DNA of 10,473 nt from Calditrichota bacterium (GTDB lineage Bacteria > Calditrichota > Calditrichia > RBG-13-44-9): the NCBI GenBank assembly GCA_024276455.1, contig JAJRXE010000350.1:1-10473 (forward strand), written 5' to 3'. The notes beneath the pieces are model-generated. The model saw nothing but the letters and a program-made list of their open reading frames with translations. It searched no databases and was not told where the DNA came from. Positions within the stretch are counted from its first letter, which is position 1. The number at the start of each line of letters is the position of its first letter. Below, one piece after another: positions 1 through 6,436 of the stretch. Made by a program: the position numbers and the translations under genes.

Positions 1-2555
1 ACCCCTTTTGTTTGAATCCAGGTGCCGTCCCAGCGCGGATCGTTGACTTCCCGGGTGGACAGTTCGATGGGTGGGGGCAATTCTGCCGCTATTCCCACCA
101 CCTTAGCAGATACGGGAGACAATTGAGTCACTCCCCGGTACTCGCTTACCAGGCCGCGCACCATCACAATTCGACCCCGTTGGTAGGTTGTGTCTGGCGC
201 TCCACCACGGCTGATGTTGATGCCGCGTCCGGAGGCGTCCTGCAGGTAAGCGGAGGTGCGGTCGGTGCGCAACACCCCGGCGCCAATGGTTACCACTCCC
301 AGCACCACCACTTCCTCAGTAAACTGGGCGGAATTGAGCTGCAAATCGCGAATCTGGTAAAAGAGGGTGTCGCCTGCCTGGCCAACCTCTACCCGGGGAC
401 TTTCGGCAATAAACTTGGGCGTGCCGCCCTCCACCGCCGTTTTCACCCAGAAATAGGAATATTGGGAAGAAGCGGGGGCGGTGAACTGTTCCAGCACCAC
501 CATCCCGCTGTCCTGTTCGGTCAGGAAACAGTTGCTTAGTTTCACGATTAACTGATCGTAATCCAGAATCACCTGTTTCTCGGTGTTCTGAAAACCGCGA
601 CCGGAAAGCTGCACCTGATCGGCGGAACCGCTCCACCCCCAGGTCACCGGCAACAAAATTTCCACGGTCCGAAGGGTGTCTGTGGCGGTACTCCAGAGGC
701 GCATCTCCAGGTTCAGGTTGCTCTGTCCGGGTTCTACCTGCTGCAGAGAAATCGAGGCAAATCCGGCTCCGTCGCCAGTAAGGAACTTCCCCGGTTTAAA
801 AATGTCCTCCTGGTAAGCCACCAGAATCTGGGCGCTGCCGCGGTAAATATCCATGGCGCCGCGGGCAACAACGGTGTCGCCCACCGCGAAATCACTTAAG
901 TTCAAATTGGAAGAATCCCAGATGCGCAACAAACAGCCCCCCGAGCCGTCGTCCAGTGAAATATTGGTACCGCCTCCGGCGGAGTACATGTCCAGAATAA
1001 TGCCTTCCACTTCCACGTAAGTGCCTTCCCAGCGCACATCCGTGGCTTCCACGGTTTGCAAATGCAGCGGAGCCGGCAGGGGCTGATTTTCCCGCAAGAC
1101 CTCCAGGGTGTAATCGGTTATCTCGGTAATGCCCTGGAACTCGGTGATGGTTCCGGTAATCAGCACCTCGTTGCCGCGCACCAACCGGGTGTCCACCGAA
1201 CCGCTCAGGTACACATTAATTCCGTAGCCAGAATTGTCCTGTACGTAAGCATCGGTCCAGCTGGTGGTGGTAACGCCCGCACCAATGGTCACCACTCCGG
1301 TAATGGTGACCGTCTTGTCCAGGAATTGATCGGTGTTTAATTGAATTTCGGCAATGGGGATCACTTTTACTCCCACGCCCACTTTCACCCGCGGATTATT
1401 GGCAATGGTTTTAAGCGTACCGCCCGGGGAAGCGGTTTGCACCACAAAAATGCTGGTGGTGTCCTGATCCGGGGCGGTCAGATTGCTCAGAACAATGTGG
1501 CCGGTATCGGTGGCGGTAATGACCGCCTGCTGCACCAGAATGGTGTCCTGATTCACGCTCAGCACGGCGGTGGCAAATCCGGGTCCGCTAAGTTGGACAT
1601 CGCTTTCGCTGCGGCTCCACTGCCAGCCTGCCGGAACCAGTAACGCAACTGATTCCAGCGTAAAATCGCCTTCGGCAGCAATGGCAAAATCCAGGGAGAT
1701 GCCGCTTTCCCCTTTTCCGACGGACGCCGGGGTAACCGTCACCACTCCGGTTCCATCGCCCACCTGCACAAACGCTCCGGAGCCCGGATTGGGATCGCCT
1801 TCCACAAAGGAAGCGGCCAGATTTTCGCTGGTCTCATCGTGCCCGGTAATCCCGTTTCCGCCGCTGCTCTTTTCATCAGTCTCGCTCAGATTCATTCGCT
1901 GCACGGATTTACCGGCGGCGTGCAGATTGTTCCCGTCATACAATGGTACGGCAATTTGCTGGCTAATCGGTGTATCCGGCTGGTAAGTTTCGCCGCCAAT
2001 CGTTACTCCGGTTTTGTCCACCGCCTCGGCTTTGTCTCCCCACACCACATAATCCACATCCTTTACCAGGTTGCTACTGCCATCCCAGTAGTACAGAATG
2101 ACCACCTCGCCGCTGTTGGTCAATCCACCCTGCCCGTTAATGGACCCGCTGAAGGCTTCCCGCATATCGGGAATATTAGCATCGGTGTCGTACAGTTCGT
2201 AAGTCGGGGCGCTGCCGTAAGCAGCTACGAAACCGCTTCCGTTCATGGCCAGGGTCTGCACCTCGCCCGGGGCAATGGTGGCGCCATCCGGAAAACGAGC
2301 GTGAAAATCACCAAATCCGCCCCCGCCGGCATTGCTACCGGTAACAATGTTGTAATAGTAAGTGTTGTTGGGCGCGTAGGTGGCATCGGTGATGTAATAA
2401 TCGGACAGGTCAATCGGCTGGTCGGTGGGATTGTAAATCTCAATAAACTCTGCCTCCGAGGGCCACACCACAATCTCGGTAATTAAAAGATGATTTTGGG
2501 CAGCGGCCAACAAAGGAAAGAGCAGGAAGATCAGAAGGGGAAGCACGTATTTCAT
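1..2555 (-). CDS. Exported LTD / OB-fold repeat protein, 3' end off window
   Basis: The frame is open from the ATG at 2555-2553 to the window edge, giving 851 residues with no stop, so the gene is partial. A GAGGAG ribosome site at 2565-2570 supports this start. Residues 1-20 form a signal peptide: Lys2, a Leu/Phe-rich core, then LAAAQ. Residues about 22-260 resemble a Lamin-Tail Domain: LLITEIVVWPSEAEFIEIYNP is followed by a GKSVQRMNLSE stretch and a PNPGSG end. From residue 266 a composite unit repeats at 594, spaced about 330 residues. Each unit has a beta-rich part starting GDGxG with a LLVP/LLPV-x-W-x-WS motif, then an OB-fold-like module with GVVTIGAGV (420-428 and 753-761) and a YVQD/YLQD-x-SG-x-GIN motif. 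A second OB-like module starts at ATDVRWEGT (504-512), and its copy begins at NDPRWDGT (838). LTD plus OB modules occur in bacterial extracellular nucleases and in FCB cell-surface proteins. No catalytic domain is visible, so the function is unknown; any enzyme or sorting domain would lie downstream. Confidence 0.85.
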   Translation of the reverse strand, partial: MKYVLPLLIFLLFPLLAAAQNHLLITEIVVWPSEAEFIEIYNPTDQPIDLSDYYITDATYAPNNTYYYNIVTGSNAGGGGFGDFHARFPDGATIAPGEVQTLAMNGSGFVAAYGSAPTYELYDTDANIPDMREAFSGSINGQGGLTNSGEVVILYYWDGSSNLVKDVDYVVWGDKAEAVDKTGVTIGGETYQPDTPISQQIAVPLYDGNNLHAAGKSVQRMNLSETDEKSSGGNGITGHDETSENLAASFVEGDPNPGSGAFVQVGDGTGVVTVTPASVGKGESGISLDFAIAAEGDFTLESVALLVPAGWQWSRSESDVQLSGPGFATAVLSVNQDTILVQQAVITATDTGHIVLSNLTAPDQDTTSIFVVQTASPGGTLKTIANNPRVKVGVGVKVIPIAEIQLNTDQFLDKTVTITGVVTIGAGVTTTSWTDAYVQDNSGYGINVYLSGSVDTRLVRGNEVLITGTITEFQGITEITDYTLEVLRENQPLPAPLHLQTVEATDVRWEGTYVEVEGIILDMYSAGGGTNISLDDGSGGCLLRIWDSSNLNLSDFAVGDTVVARGAMDIYRGSAQILVAYQEDIFKPGKFLTGDGAGFASISLQQVEPGQSNLNLEMRLWSTATDTLRTVEILLPVTWGWSGSADQVQLSGRGFQNTEKQVILDYDQLIVKLSNCFLTEQDSGMVVLEQFTAPASSQYSYFWVKTAVEGGTPKFIAESPRVEVGQAGDTLFYQIRDLQLNSAQFTEEVVVLGVVTIGAGVLRTDRTSAYLQDASGRGINISRGGAPDTTYQRGRIVMVRGLVSEYRGVTQLSPVSAKVVGIAAELPPPIELSTREVNDPRWDGTWIQTKG

Positions 2556-2595
2556 GAAAAAAATCTCCTCAAACTATCCGTCAAAAATAATTTGC

Positions 2596-2624
2596 AATTT
2601 AAACAGGTCCTTTAAAACTGTCAA
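2596..2624 (-). promoter_or_regulatory. Candidate promoter of the exported LTD protein gene
   Basis: On the minus strand there is a perfect TTGACA -35 box (plus positions 2619-2624), a 17-base spacer and TAAATT as a -10 box (2596-2601, four of six consensus bases). The leader to the ATG would be about 35 bases and includes the GAGGAG ribosome site. A Bacteroidota-like TAnnTTTG match (TATTTTTG, plus 2582-2589) lies slightly downstream but has no TTG element at the right distance, so the first reading is preferred. This is sequence inference only. Confidence 0.5.
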
Positions 2625-2652
2625 GGAACGAAAAAACTGATGAGAGAAATGT

Positions 2653-2668
2653 AAACAAAATTTTGTTT
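2653..2668. repeat. Perfect 16-bp palindrome in the divergent intergenic region
   Basis: AAACAAAA (2653-2660) is followed directly by its reverse complement TTTTGTTT (2661-2668). It lies between the divergent genes at 2555 (minus) and 2807 (plus), about 30 bases upstream of the minus-strand -35 box. It could be an operator half-way between the two transcription units, or simply a symmetric A/T tract. A weak plus-strand promoter (TTGTTT at 2663-2668, 16-base spacer, TAAATT) would overlap its right half. Confidence 0.35.
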
Positions 2669-2719
2669 TAAACCAGAAGAATTTTAAATTAACCCGGGAG
2701 GAGTATGGCGGAAATTGTC

Positions 2720-2745
2720 CGGAGAAAACCGTCCGTTTTCTTCCG
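2720..2745 (+). other. Hairpin in the leader of the small membrane protein gene
   Basis: CGGAGAAAAC (2720-2729) can pair with GTTTTC-t-TCCG (2735-2745), giving a stem of 10 base pairs with one bulged T and a five-base loop. No T-run follows, so it is not an obvious intrinsic terminator. It sits between a strong purine run at 2696-2703 (GGGAGGAG) and the start codon at 2807, so it could be a leader RNA structure for that gene. Confidence 0.3.
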
Positions 2746-2806
2746 CTTAACGCAACCTCCGGAAGGGAATTTCATCTAATAATGGAAGTGACCCGGAATC
2801 AGCGAC

Positions 2807-3280
2807 ATGACTGAACAAAACAAAGACAGGAATGCTCCCCAAGAGGACGATCAGATCGCTTCCAAAGCAAAAGGATCGGGCTCGGAGAACATTCTTCGCT
2901 ACTGGAGGAAGATCAAAGATTTTTTCTTTGCCTTCCGGAAGATTATTCTCATCTGGGCGGCTTTGCTTGTCTTTGTGGCGGTGGGAATTGCGCTGGGGCT
3001 CGACAAACGTGCCATCGCTTTTCTGGCCGTAGTTCTGGGAATTATTAGCCAGGCATTCATCGGCCTGCTCAATCTGACTAGCCTCATTCCCGTGGTCGGC
3101 CCGCTAATTGCCAAAGTGCTTGCTTTGCCATTGTACTGGCTTCTGAATGCGCTGGGTTATTTCGTTTCCGTTATTGCCATTAAGAAGGGATTCAGCAAAG
3201 ATGTGCTCAACTACCGGGTTCTCACAGTGGTTTTTTTAATCGGCATCGTGGTGGGTTTTATTATCGGGAAACTCATTTGA
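2807..3280 (+). CDS. Small multi-pass membrane protein of unknown function
   Basis: This 157-residue protein is not one I recognise. Residues 1-30 are polar and charged (starting MTEQNKDRN), with no signal peptide, so a cytoplasmic N-terminus is likely. Hydrophobic segments follow at about 45-64, 69-90, 92-124 (long, with the Pro/Gly-containing LIPVVGPLI near its start and possibly two helices or a re-entrant loop) and 136-155. Basic residues precede the first segment (RYWRKIKDFFFAFRK), which fits the positive-inside rule. No catalytic motif is visible. The start is uncertain: the purine run GGAAGTGA (2784-2791) is about 15 bases from the ATG, a poor ribosome site. The next gene, folC, begins 58 bases downstream with no terminator between, so the two may be co-transcribed. 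Base composition matches the neighbours. It is probably a real gene because its hydrophobicity pattern is coherent and it fills the gap ahead of folC. Confidence 0.7.
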   Translation: MTEQNKDRNAPQEDDQIASKAKGSGSENILRYWRKIKDFFFAFRKIILIWAALLVFVAVGIALGLDKRAIAFLAVVLGIISQAFIGLLNLTSLIPVVGPLIAKVLALPLYWLLNALGYFVSVIAIKKGFSKDVLNYRVLTVVFLIGIVVGFIIGKLI

Positions 3281-3338
3281 ACTGCTTCCAGCTCACCGGT
3301 CACGAAGGTTTCTCTACCCCAAACAAACGATTGAAGGC

Positions 3339-4613
3339 ATGAATTCGATCTACCGAAATACCACTCAATTCCTGTACGATCTGCAGAAATCGGGCATTAA
3401 ACTGGGATTGGAAAACACCCGCAAACTCATGCAATTCTGGGGTAATCCCCAGGAAAAATGGCCCTCCTTTCACCTTGCCGGAACCAATGGAAAGGGCTCC
3501 ACGGCCGCTTTCCTGGCTTCCATGTTACAGGCCGCCGGTTTGCGGGTGGGACTTTACACCTCTCCGCACCTGGTCGATTTTAACGAGCGCATTCGGATTA
3601 ACGGCGTTCCCATCTCCCACCGGCGCATTGTGGAATTGGTGGAGGGGATGCGCTCCGTCATCGAAGAAATCCACCCCACCTTCTTCGAGGCCACCACCGC
3701 TCTGGCGTTCCGCTACTTTGCCGAAGAAGGCGTGGACGTGGCGGTGATTGAAACCGGTCTGGGCGGCCGCCTGGACGCTACCAACGTGCTCCAACCGCTG
3801 CTTAGCCTCATTACTCCCATCAGTCTGGAACACCAGCAGTACCTGGGTGAAACGCTAACCCAGATTGCGCGCGAGAAAGCCGGCATTATTAAGGCGGGCA
3901 TTCCCTGCCTGACAAACAATCAACACGAAGATGTTCTGGCCGTGTTACGGGCGCAGGCAACCGCACTGGGCAGTCCCTTTTTCCGATGCGATCCCGCAAG
4001 CGAAATCGAAATTCTGGAACTCACCCTGCAGGGGAGCCGGTTCAATTTGCAAATCGGGGAAGAAAAGCTCCTTCAGCTGGAGATTCCCCTGGCAGGACGG
4101 CATCAGGTTCACAATGCGGCGCTGGCTGTGCGGGCCGTTACACTGCAGCGGCATTTTCCCGTCAGCGAAACCCAGATTCGGGAGGGACTCCGCAAAACCC
4201 ACTGGCGGGCCCGGCTGGAAGTCGTCCAGTCGGAACCTTTAACTATTCTGGACGTATCACATAATCCGCAGGGATTTGAACAAACGTTTTCCTTTTTGCG
4301 GCAACAATTCCCCGAGAAACAGATTCACGCGATTTTAGGTCTGTCACATGATAAAGATTTTCGGAAAATTGCCGATATTATTCAACAGTTTGTAACCGAT
4401 GTTACCCTCGTGGAACACTTTTCAGAACGGGGAATGAACTCCGAGATTTTGTTTCGAACATTGAAAGAACGCCGGATTCCAGTGCAACGTGTCAGCGATA
4501 TTCGAACGGCTTTTTTCCGGGAAATTGAGCGAATTCCCCGGAAGGATACGCTCTTGATTATTGGGTCGCACTATCTGGCAGGCGAGTTCATACAAAAAAT
4601 ACAAAATAGTTGA
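3339..4613 (+). CDS. folC: FolC: dihydrofolate / folylpolyglutamate synthase
   Basis: This ATP-dependent cytoplasmic ligase of the Mur-ligase superfamily adds glutamate to folates (folylpolyglutamate synthase) and in many bacteria also joins dihydropteroate to glutamate. The protein has 424 residues, matching the family length (about 420). Visible motifs are the P-loop AGTNGKGST (47-55), SPHL (75-78), the ETGLGGRLDATNV signature (138-150), ISLEHQQYLG followed by EKAGIIK ending at Lys185 (the family's carbamylated-lysine region), HWRARLE (288-294), DVSHNP (305-310, usually DGAHNP) and the C-terminal GSHYLAGEF. The Mur-type central domain spans about 45-290 and the C-terminal ligase domain about 295-424. 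From sequence alone it cannot be settled whether both activities are present. There is no convincing ribosome site: GAAGG ends one base before the ATG. The stop TGA overlaps a possible -35 box for rho. Confidence 0.95.
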   Translation: MNSIYRNTTQFLYDLQKSGIKLGLENTRKLMQFWGNPQEKWPSFHLAGTNGKGSTAAFLASMLQAAGLRVGLYTSPHLVDFNERIRINGVPISHRRIVELVEGMRSVIEEIHPTFFEATTALAFRYFAEEGVDVAVIETGLGGRLDATNVLQPLLSLITPISLEHQQYLGETLTQIAREKAGIIKAGIPCLTNNQHEDVLAVLRAQATALGSPFFRCDPASEIEILELTLQGSRFNLQIGEEKLLQLEIPLAGRHQVHNAALAVRAVTLQRHFPVSETQIREGLRKTHWRARLEVVQSEPLTILDVSHNPQGFEQTFSFLRQQFPEKQIHAILGLSHDKDFRKIADIIQQFVTDVTLVEHFSERGMNSEILFRTLKERRIPVQRVSDIRTAFFREIERIPRKDTLLIIGSHYLAGEFIQKIQNS

Positions 4614-4638
4614 TTTTAATTGAATAATCGTTTAAGTT
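4610..4638 (+). promoter_or_regulatory. Candidate promoter for rho
   Basis: TTGATT (4610-4615), a 17-base spacer and TAAGTT (4633-4638) match the sigma-70-type consensus in four of six bases each. The leader would be about 115 bases. Part of it (about 4667-4705) is rich in C and A and poor in G. That composition is typical of Rho-loading (rut) sites and would suit the autogenous attenuation known for rho in other bacteria; the link here is inference. Confidence 0.35.
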
Positions 4639-4758
4639 AAAGACCTTAAGTTACTTCAAAAAGGCTGCATCACGGACACACCAAAAACTCTGCCAAAAAC
4701 GTTGGGACTCTGAAATCCGGAAACAAATTCATTCACTAAAATAGAGAGAGGTAAGTTA
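4633..4758 (+). repeat. Three TAAGTTA direct repeats in the rho leader
   Basis: TAAGTTA occurs at 4633-4639, 4647-4653 and 4752-4758. The second and third copies extend to TAAGTTACT (4647-4655 and 4752-4760). The first overlaps the proposed -10 box, and the third lies between the ribosome site and the start codon of rho. They may be protein or RNA recognition sites, or chance in an A/T-rich leader. Confidence 0.3.
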
Positions 4759-4761
4759 CTC

Positions 4762-6012
4762 ATGCTTGATTTGGAATCTTTAAAATCCCTGAAAATTTCC
4801 GAACTGGTACAGGTGGCTCAGGAACTGGGCATTCAGGGGACTTCCGGCTTGAAAAAGCAGGAACTCATTTTCAAAATCCTAGAAGAGCAGACCGCTCAGG
4901 AAGGTCTGATCTTCTCGGAAGGCGTCCTGGAAGTGTTGCCGGACGGGTACGGTTTTTTGCGCTCGCCAAAGTACAACTATCTGCCCGGTCCGGACGACAT
5001 TTACGTTTCGCCTTCTCAGATTAAACGGTTCGATCTGCGCACCGGCGACACGGTCTCCGGGCAAATCCGGCCCCCTAAAGACAACGAGCGCTTCTTCGCC
5101 TTACTTCGGGTTGAGGCGGTAAATTTTGAACAACCGGAAAAGAAGCGTCAGGTGGCCCTGTTCGACACGCTGACCCCGATTTACCCCCTGGAGCGGATTA
5201 ATCTGGAGGTCAGCCCCAAAGAATACACCATGCGCATCATGAATTTATTGACGCCCATTGGGAAAGGACAGCGCGGGCTCATTGTGTCGCCGCCACGGGC
5301 CGGGAAAACGGTAATCCTGCAAAAGATCGCCAACTCTATTACCACCAACCATCCGGAAATCTTCCTCATCGTGCTGTTAATTGACGAACGGCCGGAAGAA
5401 GTGACCGATATGGAGCGCAACGTGAAGGGCGAGGTAATTTCCTCTACCTTCGACGAACCCGCCGACCGTCACGTTCAGGTGGCCGACATGGTGCTGGAGA
5501 AAGCCAAGCGTCTGGTGGAATATGGGAAAGACGTGGTGATTCTGTTGGACAGTATTACCCGTCTGGCGCGGGCTCACAACACCGTGGTGCCTCACAGCGG
5601 TAAAATTCTTTCCGGTGGGGTGGACTCTAACGCATTGCACCGCCCGAAACGTTTCTTCGGCGCCGCCCGAAACATTGAAGAAGGCGGAAGCTTGACCATC
5701 CTGGCCACCGCCCTGGTGGAAACCGGTTCTCGCATGGACGAGGTGATTTTCGAGGAATTCAAAGGAACCGGTAACATGGAAATTGTGCTGGATCGCCGAC
5801 TGGCCGATCGTCGGATCTTCCCGGCCATCGACATCAACCGTTCCGGTACCCGGAAAGAGGAGTTGCTCCTTTCTCGCAAGGAACTCTCGCGCGTCTGGAT
5901 TCTGCGTAAATTGCTGAACGAAATGAATCCCATCGAGGCGATGGAATTCTTGCTGGACAAGATGAGGGGTACCAAAAACAACGAAGAGTTCCTCGACTCC
6001 ATGAGTTCCTGA
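4762..6012 (+). CDS. rho: Transcription termination factor Rho
   Basis: Rho is the hexameric RNA-dependent ATPase that loads on nascent RNA and ends transcription. The 416-residue product matches the usual length (E. coli 419) and aligns along its whole length. The N-terminal helical domain spans about 1-47. The RNA-binding cold-shock-like domain spans about 50-125, with RNP1 DGYGFLRS (61-68) and GPDDIYVSPSQI (76-87). The ATPase domain follows, with Walker A SPPRAGKT (176-183), LLIDERPEEVTDM (205-217), the catalytic-Glu region GEVISSTFDEPADRH (223-237), Walker B VVILLDSITR (258-267), the Q-loop and R-loop region KILSGGVDSNALHRPKRFFG (281-300), and the arginine-finger region FKGTGNM and SGTRKEELL. 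There is no N-terminal insertion of the kind seen in high-GC Gram-positives and some Bacteroidota. GAGAGAGG (4744-4751) is a good ribosome site 10 bases from the ATG. The terminator after rho is not clear-cut: structured DNA follows but without a T-run directly behind the stem. Confidence 0.99.
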   Translation: MLDLESLKSLKISELVQVAQELGIQGTSGLKKQELIFKILEEQTAQEGLIFSEGVLEVLPDGYGFLRSPKYNYLPGPDDIYVSPSQIKRFDLRTGDTVSGQIRPPKDNERFFALLRVEAVNFEQPEKKRQVALFDTLTPIYPLERINLEVSPKEYTMRIMNLLTPIGKGQRGLIVSPPRAGKTVILQKIANSITTNHPEIFLIVLLIDERPEEVTDMERNVKGEVISSTFDEPADRHVQVADMVLEKAKRLVEYGKDVVILLDSITRLARAHNTVVPHSGKILSGGVDSNALHRPKRFFGAARNIEEGGSLTILATALVETGSRMDEVIFEEFKGTGNMEIVLDRRLADRRIFPAIDINRSGTRKEELLLSRKELSRVWILRKLLNEMNPIEAMEFLLDKMRGTKNNEEFLDSMSS

Positions 6013-6067
6013 GTGCTTCAACGGGAACCGTTGGAACAAAATCACTTTCATTTTTGTTGAAAAGCAC
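6013..6067 (+). other. Inverted repeat directly after the rho stop codon
   Basis: GTGCTT-CAAC (6013-6022) pairs with GTTG-aa-AAGCAC (6056-6067), giving 10 base pairs with a two-base bulge. Inside it, CAACGG (6019-6024), a gaa loop and CCGTTG (6028-6033) form a competing small hairpin. It begins at the base after the rho TGA, so it is probably the 3' end structure of the rho mRNA. No T-run follows the stem, so a simple intrinsic terminator is not supported. Confidence 0.45.
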
Positions 6068-6072
6068 TGACG

Positions 6073-6147
6073 TGCAAGCGGCATCTTTCGAGGTGTGAAA
6101 AAACTTCCTCCAATCCGTAGGAGAACATTTTTCAAACACCGCTTGCA
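6073..6147 (+). other. Long imperfect hairpin upstream of the rpmE promoter
   Basis: TGCAAGC (6073-6079) pairs with GCTTGCA (6141-6147). Further in, GGTGT-GAAAAA (from 6092) can pair with TTTTTC-aa-ACACC (ending at 6140), and a short CTCC/GGAG pair lies near the tip. The arms differ by an internal loop of about a dozen bases on the 5' side. It could stabilise or end transcripts from rho. Its 3' arm overlaps the -35 region of the proposed rpmE promoter. Confidence 0.45.
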
Positions 6148-6178
6148 ATTCTGGCAGCGGTAAATTATATTTGCAAGC
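6141..6178. repeat. 8-bp inverted repeat spanning the rpmE promoter
   Basis: GCTTGCAA (6141-6148) and TTGCAAGC (6171-6178) are perfect reverse complements with centres 30 bp apart, about three helical turns. The left arm covers the -35 box and the right arm overlaps the end of the -10 box and the likely start site. The placement suggests an operator. The same left arm also pairs with 6073-6079, so two alternative structures compete for it at the RNA level if transcription enters from rho. Confidence 0.45.
6143..6173 (+). promoter_or_regulatory. Promoter of rpmE
   Basis: TTGCAA (6143-6148), a 17-base spacer and TATATT (6166-6171) fit sigma-70 (four and five of six bases). The same stretch reads as a Bacteroidota-type promoter: TTG (6143-6145), 20 bases, then TATATTTG (6166-6173), matching TAnnTTTG. 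Transcription would start near 6178-6182, giving a leader of about 25 bases that carries the AGGAGG ribosome site. This is the most convincing promoter in the window and suggests that rpmE is expressed independently of rho. Confidence 0.6.
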
Positions 6179-6192
6179 TAAAATTTTAAGTC

Positions 6193-6198
6193 AGGAGG
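6193..6198 (+). promoter_or_regulatory. Ribosome binding site fixing the TTG start of rpmE
   Basis: AGGAGG lies 7 bases before the TTG at 6206-6208. The spacing is ideal, and the protein from this TTG begins MKKGIHPEY, the conserved N-terminus of L31. No in-frame ATG is available, so the site decides the start. Confidence 0.9.
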
Positions 6199-6205
6199 TT
6201 GGACA

Positions 6206-6409
6206 TTGAAAAAGGGAATCCATCCGGAATACAAACTGGGAACGGCGACCTGTGCGTGCGGCAATACGTTTCAGGTGCGGTCTACCGTGGGCGACATTCA
6301 CGTGGAAATCTGTTCCAACTGTCACCCTTTCTTTACCGGTAAACAGAAGCTGATTGACACGGCCGGACGTGTGGAAAAATTCTTGAAGAAATACGGCGAA
6401 CGTCGTTAG
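6206..6409 (+). CDS. rpmE: 50S ribosomal protein L31, zinc-binding type
   Basis: L31 is a small protein of the large ribosomal subunit, forming a bridge towards the 30S head. The 67-residue product has the family N-terminus MKKGIHPEY and the core motif RSTVGD (25-30). CSNCHPFFTGKQK (36-48) and GRVEKFLKKY follow. Cys16, Cys18, Cys36 and Cys39 make the CxC...CxxC zinc site, so this is the C+ paralog and not the zinc-free YkgM/RpmE2 type. In many bacteria zinc limitation swaps this form for the zinc-free one; no second copy lies in the window. Translation starts at TTG behind a strong AGGAGG. A perfect intrinsic terminator follows within 30 bases, so it appears to be a monocistronic unit. Confidence 0.97.
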   Translation: MKKGIHPEYKLGTATCACGNTFQVRSTVGDIHVEICSNCHPFFTGKQKLIDTAGRVEKFLKKYGERR

Positions 6410-6436
6410 CTGGACTTTGTTTACATTTTTCGGGAG

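Noticed and set aside
316..636. A possible frameshift in the exported protein gene, suggested by overlapping minus-strand frames in this region
   Set aside because: Reading the main frame codon by codon through 300-640 shows no stop and continuous repeat-unit similarity, so the gene is intact here.
12..2486. Several plus-strand open frames of 94-215 codons opposite the exported protein gene
   Set aside because: They are antisense to one continuous 851-codon minus-strand frame that has a signal peptide, a ribosome site and recognisable domains. Their own translations are low in recognisable motifs.
6013..6067. Intrinsic terminator for rho
   Set aside because: The stem is plausible but no T-run follows it; the T-rich stretch lies inside the loop side of the stem.
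5377..6135. A 252-codon minus-strand frame opposite rho
   Set aside because: It overlaps the highly conserved rho coding sequence and its 3' region; its translation is His/Phe-rich with no motif and has no ribosome site. It is a shadow of rho codon use.
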